In this document: positions 9,001-17,090 of the stretch, piece by piece
Layout of the letters: the number at the start of each line of letters is the position of its first letter
How positions within the stretch are numbered: position 1 is the first letter of the stretch
Assembly (NCBI GenBank): GCA_022447545.1
Contig: JAKVBI010000028.1
Location: 1-64,000, forward strand
DNA: 64,000 nt
Direction of reading: 5' to 3'
From: Myxococcota bacterium
Lineage (GTDB): Bacteria > Myxococcota_A > UBA9160 > SMWR01
Program-made: the position numbers and the translations under genes
Notes under the pieces: model-generated
Told to the model about the DNA's origin: nothing
What the model saw: only the letters and a program-made list of their open reading frames with translations
The model's database searches: none

Positions 9001-11658
9001 GTAGATGGGGTGACGACTACCTACTCCTATGGCGACAACCACCGCGTCATAAAAAGAGTGGGTGGGGGCGAGGCAGATATTGATTGGACGTATGACTTCG
9101 TTGGAAACGTCGTGAGTGTCAGCCAAGCGGGTGGAGACGAGCAGACCAATTACTTCGACACGAACTATCTGATCTGGAAGACTGAGACAAAAAGCGACGA
9201 TTCGGACCAGACTGTGATTTCGACTTTCGACCGCTCGTCGCGCTTGACCGAAGAAATCGTCCAAGACAATGAAGAGTCAAAGGAATATTCTTATCAGTAT
9301 TTCTACGATATTGATGGCCCCGTTGTTTCCGTGAGTGGCGGAGATGGGAAGAAGCTTACGGGAACTTCATCGTCGGAGTACGATACCAACAGGAAATTGA
9401 TAGAGATCGATCTCGGCGAGAGCGGTGACTCGAGCACCGCGACGAAGAAGAAGTTTACGTATGACGCCGAGGGAAACATCTTCTCTCGATTGACGTTTAG
9501 CGGTGACGACCCCGATGGTGCCGAGACCCGGTTCTTGTACCAACGCGGGAAACCCATCGGTCAGCACGAGGGGACGGAAGATTCCGTTCAACTCGACACG
9601 GGTAACTACTCGGAACTCAGGCCCATTTCGAGTGATGAATTTCCGGATACAGTGATACAAGAACACACGGTGATGCCGGGTGAGACCCTGCGTTCGATTG
9701 CCCTCTTCTACTACGGAAACAGCAGCCTCTGGTTTGTGCTTGCAGAGGCGAATGGAAAATCAGGCGATGAAACGCTTGCTATGGGGGACCGTCTGGTCGT
9801 ACCGAATACGGTGGCCAATGGACGTATGTCGTACGAATCGCATCGGATCTACGACGAGAACGGGATCAAAGGCCCGGATCTTCCCAACCTACAGGCCCCA
9901 CCGCCACCAAAGCCGGATAAATGCCTCATTGTCGGTGCCATCATACTCGTGATAATCGTCGCAGTGGCTGCAACGATTTTTACGATTGCATTAGTAGCGT
10001 TGTTTGCACCGGCTGGAATTGCATTGTTGGGGGTGGAAGGGACAGTCGCAACGCTTTTAGTGGGTGCGGTTATTGGTGCCGGAGTTGGTTTTGCTGTTGG
10101 CATGGCTGCGAATGCCATCACCCAGGGAATCTTAATAGCATTTGGACTCCAAGAAAGTTTTGACTTGAAGGCGCTTTTGGTGGCTGGGGTTACTGGTGCA
10201 TTTGCGGGTGCAGCGGTTGGATTTGGCAGTGGCGCAAGTGTGGCGATAGAGGCCGCCGAGGCCGCCGAAACGGCGACTGTAGCAATGAGGGTTTCTGTGG
10301 AGATCGCTGATTTAGTGGCCCAGGTGGGTTTGCCAGCTCTCGGGGAGTTTACGAGGCAGGAGATGGTTGGCGATGGGAAGATCGACTGGGCGGGCATTAT
10401 TGTGGCGGGCGTTGCTGGGGCTGCGGTCAAAGGTCTTGGATATTTAGTGAGGGGCGCGAGCGCAGGAGACCGAGCGCTGGCAGCAGAACTTGGGGCGATG
10501 GAACAAGTTGAAGAACAAGAAGTCCGGTTGGCTGCCCAAGAATTTGAACAAATTGAAGAACAAGGAGTCGGGTTGGCTGGCAAAGAGATTGAGATGGTCG
10601 AATTTGAGGCGCAAGTTGAGGGGCAAGTTGAGGGGCAAGTTGAGGGGCAAGTTGAGGCACAAGTTGAGGCACAAGTTGAGGCACAAGTTGAGGCGCAAGA
10701 TGGTGCCCTTGCCGAGGGAAGAATTGCGAAACTTGGGAAGGTGTGGACCAAATGGAAGACGTTACATTCCGATATGTATTTTTACAACGAGCAGAAGGGA
10801 GCACTGGGACTGGGGGCGAAGGAACTGATGAAAGGCATGTTCAAGGGTGGCTATGGAATCACTCAATGGTTTGTTGCAGCGAAGAATTTGAAGGGCCCTT
10901 CTCGGTTGTCTAAGAAGTTGGCGGAATTGGAAATGGAGAGTGAGGTTTTTGAACGCTTGGAAGTTCCTCGGAAACGGAGAGAACGGTCGGGCGGAGTGCG
11001 GCGAACGAATTCGATTCTCTCTTTTTCACCCCCGTCGAACCTACGGAATTTCAGTTTTGAGGCGGGATGGATGCCAGGCGTACCCACGACGGAAGCCATG
11101 ATGCGAAGGAGCACCTACGAGAACTTGAGCAGCGAAGTGGGAAATGCACTTCCGCGCGCCATGAGAATGCTCGCGAGCACCCGGGGAACGGGTCAATCAA
11201 CTCTTCAGGCGGGATCTTCGTTGGGGTTCGCCCCATTCGAAGAAGGCACGGATGAACTTCGCCTGAACCGTTCGTTGAAAGAGGCAATGAGACACAGTGG
11301 GGCTTCCGCCCGAGGAAATGGAAGGGACGCGTTCATCAGCGCCCGGTTGAGGGAAGTTCTCGTCAAAGATGGAAGCCGATCGCTTCGCCCCTTCAACCAG
11401 TCGACCAAGAGGCTGAGTGTCGGGGGCTTTCGTCAGGGTTCCGCAGTAGGTCGGAAGCCGATTCCCCTGGATCGGGCATGGAAGAGTCAGATCTCCAGGC
11501 AAACTGTTTCAATGAGCACCGTGGATCAGGGGCCCGCAGGTTCCATGACGACAAAGTACGTCACCACCCGAGTCGAGAGCTTGGCCCGGGCAGGTCAGGT
11601 CGGTCTGTTGACGCAAAGGTTCGTGTCAAGGTACACCGACGCGGGAAGAATGGGATAG
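1..11658 (+). CDS. Giant YD/RHS-repeat protein, 5'-truncated by window edge (RHS-1)
   Basis: The frame is open from base 1, and the second giant gene has the same residues in its middle, so the true start lies upstream. The visible part is about 3885 residues. Residues 1 to about 1950 and about 2480-3215 are tandem YD repeats (YDxxGN, TYDADD, FGYDALNR), which in RHS/Tc-toxin families fold into a beta-strand cocoon. Between them sits a non-YD, beta-rich block. After the repeats come a LysM-like domain (GETLRSIALFYYGN, about 3220-3270), a proline linker, a long hydrophobic Gly/Ala-rich stretch (about 3308-3420), a QVEG/QVEA tandem repeat and a basic C-terminus. I see no DPxxGRF-type core-closing motif and no known toxin domain. 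No VgrG, PAAR or small immunity-like gene follows. Surface or secreted function is inferred. Confidence 0.93.
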   Translation, partial: SMVDPVGNALANAATHPVDQQIIRAAHETKYQYDKTNNLTAVIDPLGRKRQYQYDANSNLISVEMPEGGMETFQYDGNGNRIVRQDANGNDRLTYYDADDQPILEVDPLGFATSYSYDANGNQATQVRHANPVPGTPDRSDPLALVVNDSSRDQVTHYDYDALNRLTTITDPESGRQQFSYDKAGNLTSESDANGHATQYQYDANDRLSMRTDPMLGIESFTYDPVGNLLSETDARGHRRTFSFDPNGRLTKTTNPLNGEREFTYDAVGNLIHETDEEGRTTTRTYDKDDREISLKRGIGAAATFVYDTVGNLVSENDPGNNKTEFTYDKDDRLKGRTDPLHGTRSFAYDPVGNLVSETNESGFETSWTYDADDRRISTTTPLGHQLAESDEASFRNQRVTLGYPEAVADLTPAQQELLREIYTEHYSYDAFDNRVSLTDANDHITTFGYDALNRKISATNGVGHALADAAPTPAERDAILDQYTRHWSYDATVNVVGETDELGNTRSLAYDKNDRLTGERTPEGVLTRFEYDAVGNETKRLLYVHRYPLEPNGILPVPPSDAPASVTTSSYDPNNRMASQIDPTGLVTGFGYDKSGKLLTRTIGQGLANPQITQQVFDDRARLYETTDPLGVVTRFELDEKGQVTARHDAFGTDHERVTSYVYDANGRITRKTDALGQALVASDSTLHLEMRKALGVVDTSGQAKQVADLAPADQKLLLDFYSTDFDYTPIAELRTRTRSPNTPSERVEQFARDANGQLVEQINGAGDRVVLQYDAVGNQIKKTEGPQESEERSTESLYDANNRLIVEIDGEQNRTEHVYDAHGRKIETIQASGTNDARHSRSIYDGDGLLVSFTDPLGHTTLYRHDSQGNIDQTVHPNGSIAENIYDANGRLVQSIEDVGGDKGGIKTVYTYDEYGNLLRSTRSFLDGNSDSRTKSYQYDALNRVIKTTDGNGYATTIQYDDFGNQTQVQKGSYDPVPGDADYDFEKSQNVLIQTDRYEYDEIDRLVGTTDASGNQTETTWDSRGNKLSHTIGIAGPASPDVGHHSSTTYEYDKADREIQLATSGGGLVEASYDKVGNRIRLRTLQSDGPIQGPVWINQSFGYDRNGYATTTTDSMGVSTSIRYDAFGNPVAVTEASGTTHSRTTTTRYDKNDQIISITDAIGNGLVEKDTERYRDLRLELGYPEWRSQLTEEDILRLQELYTTQWKYDVSGNSISKTDAEGYETRYFYNAKSERIARIDPESYMETYEWDSSGNLVAKTIAMEKVPVPALGAVAPTLDPSTEKRIERWEFDGENQLIAEEHPDGMKTTYEYNSIGKTIRSTKSPGTNTDQRDRTEDLSDRSSTWEWDVSGRMLRFTNFDGSVESYGYDAANNRTSSRLEAAKPLPGGNPDPVRETFYTYDSDNRLHEQIDGSRKQTLSYDSVGNIVEKNDAGAVTQSEYDGKGRILSLTNPMGEITRFEHDDFGNLVKLTNPRGFETEFAFDDIDRQVLFIGPEFESYSLTKDKTEWVNPQIRTQYDRIGNKRSVESANAVAGFGVGKEDRDFITTSWYDGNRNLIGELNGDLALRSFDYDATGMVTRAVLYKARIEKGGADHDPRESPDVPVGSSPIEIVTEFDAGGRAIKTTYPKIEVTSLVSADPSDPGVVNNEVVPVDLAHFDAWGNLVESVNANGDSAYGYYDVNGRQTASIDEAGFLIETIFDVSGNVVRQTRYVDPVPQGTIDTRSRPSVAGESHTVDRVYDQMNQLAMETSPQVSTEAGPKRVSTRFEYDDRGNLTEKTMGFDANDPSAGITEYTYYDLADRTVAVVTGNRQLNLMQYDENGGISSATSFSNPVPEDTHLDALRSSISGKIGMDEILSAFSVARNDTDDQTTSYTYNAMQWLSEERTRMGSEASNENDLVTAYKYDPNGNMTRQVKNPGGTHDRTTTSHEYNAESEITLSKSPDGGYYYVELNTANLMTASWIGAESDAKASEASALSAEMIAGEPVSWEASWEVETDIVSSWVVWDTESHTIPEGGLVSPAPNVVGEHYAHASGAGSLEDLTSDSRYAVVVPVASDVREVYFRVITRDIGENIHWTPEQKLVLPIGITSIEVDETLGNYTLSVSFADEIDSANIEFNGSIQALIPETSEQWRIAIEGISDPQTQAFTLNWIVDGEGFSSPECQFFRSPGMDASSFQSNDWYTWSTPTVNGEVIGSDPAGAEGWSGGPGSLVIVDGAQAVGPAVQYPQPGLTKLKIDVESGDEAIVLDSFYGRLSSVSHAVEFSFSQKQTTTSKISHYLDSEGNTVSDPGDAVQSVWDVSWNADEEGSVDTTIAVEFKPEENESVDGAVWVAYRMADKGSVFSNVHELVQTDDWAATISLQENTEYDFKIYYLDGGGDEVIVQWQRLRVPMGDSGSVEQQTVEGTQSPRSQTDTKVIGDAVRADGRSLAIEGSEVGTSISRNASGSLVVERGIYEGPLEVGDIRTDLTQKTMPNTSAGDKQLSGRSPNTYYTINEYNAMQAKIATNEGDGLWRRYGVDALGNPIEIRLFGTRENESAGGESITTHTEYDSRNNVVTEWGAKTSSGRPVTEMAWNYNRKLSTKLEPGSSTQRIYQYDGVGNLTREMYEGPGIEVGANTFLKEIQTFTYDTYGNVTSQTDGNGNRVVSVYGDSSSSEPRERNRVVKRYVEGLNPNDEEAKTYEYDLFGRVLKETDGAGSEQNFHWDQGDRLVEWTDGSSKSTIYEYDRLGRKTWTLDANGNCFGRAYNEMGYVTNKYSFKVQNGSEKIGDAPTTISGAKSIVENDTQGILVNEKMEYDIFHNLTREIDAVGRKTEYEYGPFGRLEVTWVMNTLMSREGGHSTEYTYDAWGRKTHQVNSWGQDLEREYDDAGNVTKITDHASDPSGNLISTSYSYDVAGRRIGETMNRGDEGKVHVNLTYTYFENGWLESWSDDASIDGKIDLNYEYDGAGNKVLIHGTHTDHYYLFDAANRVKQFFPNGKNDPEGRETYAYDDAGNLATSEVDGVTTTYSYGDNHRVIKRVGGGEADIDWTYDFVGNVVSVSQAGGDEQTNYFDTNYLIWKTETKSDDSDQTVISTFDRSSRLTEEIVQDNEESKEYSYQYFYDIDGPVVSVSGGDGKKLTGTSSSEYDTNRKLIEIDLGESGDSSTATKKKFTYDAEGNIFSRLTFSGDDPDGAETRFLYQRGKPIGQHEGTEDSVQLDTGNYSELRPISSDEFPDTVIQEHTVMPGETLRSIALFYYGNSSLWFVLAEANGKSGDETLAMGDRLVVPNTVANGRMSYESHRIYDENGIKGPDLPNLQAPPPPKPDKCLIVGAIILVIIVAVAATIFTIALVALFAPAGIALLGVEGTVATLLVGAVIGAGVGFAVGMAANAITQGILIAFGLQESFDLKALLVAGVTGAFAGAAVGFGSGASVAIEAAEAAETATVAMRVSVEIADLVAQVGLPALGEFTRQEMVGDGKIDWAGIIVAGVAGAAVKGLGYLVRGASAGDRALAAELGAMEQVEEQEVRLAAQEFEQIEEQGVGLAGKEIEMVEFEAQVEGQVEGQVEGQVEAQVEAQVEAQVEAQDGALAEGRIAKLGKVWTKWKTLHSDMYFYNEQKGALGLGAKELMKGMFKGGYGITQWFVAAKNLKGPSRLSKKLAELEMESEVFERLEVPRKRRERSGGVRRTNSILSFSPPSNLRNFSFEAGWMPGVPTTEAMMRRSTYENLSSEVGNALPRAMRMLASTRGTGQSTLQAGSSLGFAPFEEGTDELRLNRSLKEAMRHSGASARGNGRDAFISARLREVLVKDGSRSLRPFNQSTKRLSVGGFRQGSAVGRKPIPLDRAWKSQISRQTVSMSTVDQGPAGSMTTKYVTTRVESLARAGQVGLLTQRFVSRYTDAGRMG
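5880..7460 (+). other. Non-YD beta-rich (Ig/Fn3-like) insert in RHS-1
   Basis: YD motifs stop abruptly after residue about 1955 and resume at about 2485 (YYTINEYN). The intervening 525 residues are rich in W, V, S and E, with recurring patterns such as VSWEASWEV, YAVVVPVASDV, WDVSWNADEEGS and NTEYDFKIYYLDGG that look like Ig/fibronectin-III strands. The paralogous gene at 21442-36783 has only about 20 residues at the equivalent place, so this is a lineage-specific insertion or a deletion in the other copy. The domain class is inferred from strand-like patterning only. Confidence 0.55.
10609..10692 (+). repeat. 12-bp tandem repeat encoding QVEG/QVEA
   Basis: Seven head-to-tail 12-bp units of the type (gcg/ggg/gca)caagttgag run here, followed by one degenerate unit ending at 10704. 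They encode alternating QVEG then QVEA tetrapeptides in RHS-1. Two longer degenerate units (about 45 nt, EQVEEQ-like) precede them at about 10500-10600. Near-perfect DNA identity between units points to recent slippage expansion. The peptide is probably an acidic helical or coiled spacer between the hydrophobic region and the C-terminal segment. Confidence 0.9.
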
Positions 11659-11783
11659 CTCACCCAGTGCGCATCCCCTAGTTGAACCGGTTAGGTCCGA
11701 AGTTTTATCCCTTCCCAGAGTGGTGGTGGGGCGCGATCGGAAGTGGTGCGGCTGGAGCCACACTGCTGGCTGGACCCACTCTT

Positions 11784-12269
11784 CTAGTTGTTCAGCACGA
11801 TCCAGGTGTTGATGGCGGTCGCGAGGCCGAGCCAGATCGCGTAGGGGACGAGGAACCATCCGGCCATGCGGTCGATTCGGCCGTAGAGGATCACCATCGC
11901 GACGACGAGTGCATCCAAGAGGGCAATGTTGAGAAGCGCCCAGGTGGGCTGGTGGAGAGTGAAAAAGAACAGAGACCAGAGGACGTTGAGTATGAGTTGG
12001 ACGGCGTAGACTCGTAGTGCGTGCTGGGCGATGCTGCCTTTGCGCGCGACACGCCAGGTGGCAATGGCCAGCAGAGTGAAGAGGGTGGTCCATACCGGAG
12101 AGAAGAGCCATCCCGGGGGTTGGAAGGGGGGTTTCCGGAGTTCGTCGTACCAGGTGCCGAAACCGAGGGATGTGAGCCAGCCGCCCAGGATCAAGGCAGC
12201 AAGTGAGAGTAACGAGAAGAGAGCGAGGAGGTCTCGGCGGGAGACATCGGCGGGGTTTACTGGGTTCAT
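11784..12269 (-). CDS. tspO: TspO/MBR family membrane protein
   Basis: This 161-residue protein has about five hydrophobic segments and the family signatures: WYDELRKPPFQPPGWLFSPVW near residues 40-60, and QLILNVLWSLFFF near 90-103. TspO proteins are tryptophan-rich membrane proteins that bind porphyrins, heme or sterols and often act in stress or tetrapyrrole responses. The length matches the usual 150-165 residues. It lies 60 bp downstream of the carboxylase alpha gene on the same strand, so it is probably cotranscribed. A GGGAGGAAGAG stretch precedes the ATG. The family call is firm; the role here is not known. Confidence 0.93.
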   Translation of the reverse strand: MNPVNPADVSRRDLLALFSLLSLAALILGGWLTSLGFGTWYDELRKPPFQPPGWLFSPVWTTLFTLLAIATWRVARKGSIAQHALRVYAVQLILNVLWSLFFFTLHQPTWALLNIALLDALVVAMVILYGRIDRMAGWFLVPYAIWLGLATAINTWIVLNN

Positions 12270-12329
12270 GGGACTGGCTTCTCTTCCTCCCAGATCGAGG
12301 GCAAGGCGAGCTGAACTCTTCGAGTTCCT

Positions 12330-15077
12330 CTAGCTGAGAAGCGCCAGGGTAACGGTGCGCTGTCGTTTCTGGATCTCCTCGTCGGAGATTTCCTCCACGA
12401 CTTCGTCGGGCTCGATCTCGAAGATCTTCTGTCCCTTCGTCACGACCGCTCCGTCTCCGTCCTCGATCAGGCAACGGGTCACCGTCCCTGCGAAGGGCGC
12501 GGTGATCTTGTTGAACATCTTCATCACTTCGATGATGAAGAGTGGCTGGCCTGCCTCGAAGTGCATTCCCTCGGTGGCGAGAACAGGAAGGTGCGGTGCC
12601 TCCCTGGCGTAGAAGGCTCCACCCATGGGTGTGAGGATTTCATTCGCGCTGGCCTTGGGGGGCGGGGCGAGATTCCGGATGAGAGAGGTTTGGCTGGTCT
12701 CGTCGCTGTACTGCTCGGGAAAGACCGGCTCGAAGGTATCGTTGACACGGATCTCGGTGAACCCCGAGCGCACGCCGATTCGAGCGATCATGAGCAGGAG
12801 TTCGAGACCGGCCTGGTAGCCTGCATGAGCGGCTTGGCAGCGGGCCCAGAGGTCCGGGTCGCCCGGCGCCACGGCTTCGCATTCGGTCTGTTCGAACAAG
12901 CTACGGGTTTCTACCCATCCCTTGACCTGGGTGCGTTGTGCGATCTGTTCGTAGAAGTCGAGAGCCGTCTCCAGGGCCTTGTGATCGTCTTCCCAGATCA
13001 TTTCCGACGCCGGCATACCCGGCTTGAAGTCCATGTGCAGGTACTGGTAGAGGGCCTGGAGTACCTGGAGGGGGTTCTCTTTGAAATCGAAATGATCGTT
13101 GCTCTCGGTCCAAAGTCGGTCGTGGTAGCGACCGATGAAACCCGCCAAAGCGTGGGGGTCGGAGATCAGGCGTTCCAACGGGCGGATCAGAAGGGTCTCT
13201 TTGCTGGCGATGACCCGCCTCGCGTCGGAGTCCGCGGCGTTCTCGAGCAGGTTTCGAGCGGCCAGGGATAGATCGACGTCCTGGGCGATCGCCTGGAGGG
13301 ACCCCACGGCGGCCAAGTAGTGGGTCAGAAAGCGCGTGTTGGGCTTCATCATCGGCTCGACGCCGAGAATCCAGTTGATCAGGCCGTACTGAACCGGAAT
13401 GTTCGTCTCGAGGTCGTCGCCGCGGATCTCGGTGCGTCTGAGAATCTCCGAGAGTCGCTCGAGGTTGTGCTCACGATCATCGCCGTAGCTCAAGATCAAA
13501 GCGATGTTCGAATCGTAGGCTCCGGCGAGGTTGTAGTACATGAAGGCGCCGGTATCGGGATTGCGAGTTCCGATGCCCTGGTCATCGCGAATCTCGTGTT
13601 CGATCGGCTTGGACCATTGCCGGATCAGCCCCCCTGCATGGGGCTGGAGAGCGGCGTTGGTGGCATTGACGCGGATTTCCGCACCCGAGGTATGGCGGGC
13701 TTCACGCTCCGGTCGCGGCAGGCGTTTCCCATGAAGAGAGACGAGCACCATGGCCTCGATCAGCCGCTCGATTTGGAAAGATTCCGTAGGGTCGTCGGGG
13801 TTCGTGAACTTGAGCCGGTAGGCGAGTTCCGTCACGCCGTGTTCCACCTGGATCCGCGTGTTCATTTCCATGAAGAAATGATCGAAACCTTCCACGATGC
13901 ATTCGAAGGTCGAAACACTGTCTAGTCCGACCCCTTGGCCGAAGGACTCGGCGTCCCGCTCCATGGCCAGCAGCGTCTGGACTTCTTTGCTCAGGGTTTC
14001 GGCTTTCTCGCCGGAATATCGGCCGGCAGCCTCTTCGAGCAATTCGGAGGTCAGCGAGAACTCGAGTTGCTTCTGCTCGTGCATCTGGATCGAGCAGTCC
14101 CGCCCCCCCAGGGCCACCGCCCAGTCGCCATTGCCAATGACTTGAATTTCGTTGTGGCGGGTGGTTTCTAGATTGAGCTCGATCAGGAAATTTCGGTTGG
14201 AGCCGGGGTCGGTGACCTTCTGCTCCGCCAGAATCTCCATGATGGCGCCGGGAATCTCCGCCGCTTCAGAGACGACGCGCTGCCCCTTGCCGCCACCACC
14301 GCCAATGCATTTGAATCGGATCCGCTTGCCCGGGTACTGCTTCCAGATGGTCTGGCTCTCGCGTTCGGCGGCCTGCTGCAATTCTTCGATGCTGACGAGT
14401 TCTACCGAGCGGGCATAGCCTGCCTGTAGGAGATCCTCTGCATTCTCTTCTGGGCTTCTCGCGTCATCGTATTCGAATTCGAGGCTGTGCTCCTGGCCCA
14501 GGGACTCCAGGCCTGCCCGGTCACCGACTCGCTCCCAAAGGGCTCGTGCGGAGATGTCATCGATGCCGGGGATGACGGCATTGTTCAGACCACGGGCGAG
14601 TTTCTTGGCTTCATCCTTGGCTCCGGCTCTTCGAATGACCGAGGCCGAGGGGCCAAAGAATCCGATGCCCGCGTCTTCGATGGCTTGAATGAAATCGGCA
14701 TCCTCGGCCATGAAGCCGTAGCCCGCGAAGATATGCGTGTAGCTGTGGTCGAGTGCGATGCGAACGATCTGCGAGATCCGCTCCATCTTCTCTTGCTGGC
14801 CCGATCCGGTGTAGTCCGGCACCCGGTGGATGTTGGCCGGGAAGGAGAGGGAACGGATTTCTGGTGCGAGGCAGCGCGGGTAGACGACGGAATCCTTTTC
14901 CGACAGAAGCATGCCGAACTCGCGGATTCCGATTTCTTCGAAGACCTCGAAGGCTTCCATGCGTACCGGGCCGCGGCAGACCACCAGGCACTTGACGTCC
15001 TGAATTGAAAACGAGCGCAACCAATCGGAATCAGATTCGTGAAAACGTTGGGGCTGAAGGTCGGGGCCAAGCATCAT
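12330..15077 (-). CDS. Acyl-CoA carboxylase, biotin carboxylase + biotin carrier subunit
   Basis: This 915-residue protein probably carboxylates its own biotin with ATP and bicarbonate, for use by the adjacent carboxyltransferase. An N-terminal biotin-carboxylase pre-ATP-grasp fold ([10 protein letters not shown]) is followed by ATP-grasp motifs: the glycine loop [12 protein letters not shown] near residue 258 and [16 protein letters not shown] near 406. The usual P of QVEHPVTE is G. A long middle region leads to a C-terminal biotinyl domain with EVMKM, biotin lysine about K853. The common motif is EAMKM, so A is replaced by V. It is longer than typical alpha subunits (650-720 residues). Its ATG overlaps the upstream gene's TGA in an ATGA, which implies translational coupling. 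The acyl substrate (acetyl-, propionyl- or other) cannot be fixed. Confidence 0.88.
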   Translation of the reverse strand: MMLGPDLQPQRFHESDSDWLRSFSIQDVKCLVVCRGPVRMEAFEVFEEIGIREFGMLLSEKDSVVYPRCLAPEIRSLSFPANIHRVPDYTGSGQQEKMERISQIVRIALDHSYTHIFAGYGFMAEDADFIQAIEDAGIGFFGPSASVIRRAGAKDEAKKLARGLNNAVIPGIDDISARALWERVGDRAGLESLGQEHSLEFEYDDARSPEENAEDLLQAGYARSVELVSIEELQQAAERESQTIWKQYPGKRIRFKCIGGGGGKGQRVVSEAAEIPGAIMEILAEQKVTDPGSNRNFLIELNLETTRHNEIQVIGNGDWAVALGGRDCSIQMHEQKQLEFSLTSELLEEAAGRYSGEKAETLSKEVQTLLAMERDAESFGQGVGLDSVSTFECIVEGFDHFFMEMNTRIQVEHGVTELAYRLKFTNPDDPTESFQIERLIEAMVLVSLHGKRLPRPEREARHTSGAEIRVNATNAALQPHAGGLIRQWSKPIEHEIRDDQGIGTRNPDTGAFMYYNLAGAYDSNIALILSYGDDREHNLERLSEILRRTEIRGDDLETNIPVQYGLINWILGVEPMMKPNTRFLTHYLAAVGSLQAIAQDVDLSLAARNLLENAADSDARRVIASKETLLIRPLERLISDPHALAGFIGRYHDRLWTESNDHFDFKENPLQVLQALYQYLHMDFKPGMPASEMIWEDDHKALETALDFYEQIAQRTQVKGWVETRSLFEQTECEAVAPGDPDLWARCQAAHAGYQAGLELLLMIARIGVRSGFTEIRVNDTFEPVFPEQYSDETSQTSLIRNLAPPPKASANEILTPMGGAFYAREAPHLPVLATEGMHFEAGQPLFIIEVMKMFNKITAPFAGTVTRCLIEDGDGAVVTKGQKIFEIEPDEVVEEISDEEIQKRQRTVTLALLS

Positions 15078-16735
15078 TCGTGCTCCCGTTGCGTACCGCC
15101 CATGGCAGAGGGCTGATATCGGCGCATCAGGAAGGCGAGGTTTTCGGCCAGGACCCGCCGGCTTTCGCCCGGACGTACGACACTGGAAACCGAACCGAGG
15201 GCGAGTGCCTCCTTGGGATTCATCAACTCTTCTTCGTAGCGATCTGAGAGTTCCGACAATCCCGCGTCTCGGTCGGCGCTTGCCTTCTCTTCGGATTCGC
15301 CTGCCTTCACGGCCTTCTTGTAGTCGGCATCGAGTTTACGCATCTCATCCTTGTAGACGAAGTCCTTGCCGGCCGGGCCCATGACGGCAATGCGCGCCAT
15401 GGGCATGGTGAACACCCGGTCGGCGCCTGTGAAATAGGAGTTCCAACTCGCGTAGGCGCCGCCGAACGCGTTGCGGATGATCATGGTCATGCGCGGGGTG
15501 CGTACGTCGATGATGGAGTCGAGCAGTTTGCGCCCGGCGAGGATGATGCCGCGGCTTTCCTGGTCTTTCCCGGGCAGGAACCCCGTGGTGTCCTCGATGA
15601 AGATCAGCGGGATGTTGTAGAGGTTGCAGAAGCGGATGAAGCGCGTTCCCTTCAGCGCCGCGTCGATGTCGATCTGCCCCGAGGCTACAGCGGAGTTGTT
15701 TCCCACGAATCCCACCACGTGCCCAGCAAGGCGGCCGAATGCCGTGACCAGGTTGCGGGCACGTTGAGGCTGGATCTCGAAATATTCACCGAAATCGGTG
15801 ATCTGCTGGAGGTAGAGGCTGATGTCCATGGGGGCATTCATGCCCGCTGGGCTCGAGAAGGTTCGACGGAAGAGGATGTCCTCCTCCACCGTGTAGCGGT
15901 CGACGGGGTCCGAGGTTTCCTTGAAGGGAGCCGCCGACTCGTTGTTGTCAGGGAGGTACGAGAGCAGGCGAATCGCGATTCGTAGCGAACCCAACTCGTC
16001 CACGGTGGTGAGGTCGCAGACGCCGCTCATTCCATGCACACTGGGGCCGCCGAGCTCGTCGGCCGAAACCTCTTCGCCCAAGACGGATTTGACGACACCG
16101 GGTCCGGTGAGCCCAATGAAGGTTTCTTCGCATTGCACCATGAAGGAGCCCTGCCTGGGCAGATAGGCACCGCCTCCGGCGTTGTAGCCGAACATCAAGC
16201 TGATGCTGGGCACGCGGCCGCTGATCTTGCGGAGCGCGGTGAAGGCTTCGCTGTAGCCGTCCAGTCCACCCACCCCTGCAGGTACGAAGGCACCCGCGGA
16301 ATCGTTCATGCCGATCAGCGGGATCCCGTGCTCCCCCGCCATGTAGATCAGGCGCGCGAGCTTGGCCCCGTTGGTGGCATCCATGGAACCCGCGCGAAGG
16401 GTGAAGTCGTGGCCATACACCGCCACATCCCGTCCGCCGATGTTGAGGATGCCCGTGACGATGGAGGCGCCATCCAGCCCGGGACCCCAGTTGCGCCACA
16501 GGATGTTGGGATCCTGGTCGGTGAGCACCTTGATGCGCTCCCAGACCGTCATCCGGCCCTTGGCATGCTGGGTTCGAACGCGGTCGGTGCCGCCTCCGTC
16601 CAGGGGCCGCTGCGTCAATTCCCGTTCGAGTTTCAGGGCGCGGTCATACAAACCCTCGCCCCCATTGTCGCTGGGGAGTTGAGCCGTTTCGGGGGGCGCC
16701 AGGGGATTCTGGAGTGAAAACGAGGGAGTGGCCAT
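15074..16735 (-). CDS. Acyl-CoA carboxylase carboxyltransferase (beta) subunit
   Basis: This 553-residue protein has the two crotonase-fold halves of a carboxyltransferase. The N-terminal half carries [29 protein letters not shown] and [16 protein letters not shown]; the C-terminal half carries [28 protein letters not shown] and [10 protein letters not shown]. Such subunits transfer the carboxyl group from biotin to an acyl-CoA. It is first in the operon and is joined to the biotin-carboxylase gene by a 4-bp ATGA overlap. Length and motifs fit acetyl/propionyl/methylcrotonyl-type beta subunits; the glycine-rich oxyanion turns are intact, so it should be active. Confidence 0.93.
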   Translation of the reverse strand: MATPSFSLQNPLAPPETAQLPSDNGGEGLYDRALKLERELTQRPLDGGGTDRVRTQHAKGRMTVWERIKVLTDQDPNILWRNWGPGLDGASIVTGILNIGGRDVAVYGHDFTLRAGSMDATNGAKLARLIYMAGEHGIPLIGMNDSAGAFVPAGVGGLDGYSEAFTALRKISGRVPSISLMFGYNAGGGAYLPRQGSFMVQCEETFIGLTGPGVVKSVLGEEVSADELGGPSVHGMSGVCDLTTVDELGSLRIAIRLLSYLPDNNESAAPFKETSDPVDRYTVEEDILFRRTFSSPAGMNAPMDISLYLQQITDFGEYFEIQPQRARNLVTAFGRLAGHVVGFVGNNSAVASGQIDIDAALKGTRFIRFCNLYNIPLIFIEDTTGFLPGKDQESRGIILAGRKLLDSIIDVRTPRMTMIIRNAFGGAYASWNSYFTGADRVFTMPMARIAVMGPAGKDFVYKDEMRKLDADYKKAVKAGESEEKASADRDAGLSELSDRYEEELMNPKEALALGSVSSVVRPGESRRVLAENLAFLMRRYQPSAMGGTQREHE

Positions 16736-17090
16736 GTTCGGAATCGGGGAGACCTCGGTTTGAATGGAGGCGTCATTCCGGGGAGCTTTCGGAGCCCGCC
16801 TCAGCTAGGGATGGAGGAACCCCATCGGGACGGCACGAAACCGCGCTGGGGAGATACGATCCTAGCCGTTTTGAGCCGACTGAGCGACCGGGCAAGCTCC
16901 ATTCTGGGGGCCCGGGTCTGGGCGGCCGGGCTCTGCCGGGACCGGGCGGAAGCGCCCATTTCATGCGGCAAAGAGAGGGCTTGGGGGCCCGAGGTGCTCG
17001 AAACCCACCGGCGCAGCGCCGAGCCTTTGGGAGCCGCGTTACCGAAGCTGGAAAGGCCCGCCCGCCTCCGTAGCCCGCGCTCGGGTGGCC
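16736..17090. other. Intergenic, GC-rich, no gene seen
   Basis: These 355 bp lie upstream of the carboxylase operon and downstream of the sulfotransferase gene. They are very GC-rich (runs such as gggggcccgggtctgggcgg). Open frames here have no recognisable protein character. The carboxylase promoter is expected here, but I see no convincing -35/-10 pair. Confidence 0.5.

Noticed and set aside
11659-11783. Possible terminator hairpin after RHS-1 (agagtgg ... ccactct)
   Set aside because: The arms are only 7 bp and the loop is about 50 nt, with no T-run, so it is not better than chance.
12561-13271. Plus-strand frame opposite the biotin carboxylase
   Set aside because: Antisense of a strongly supported enzyme, with no conserved text.
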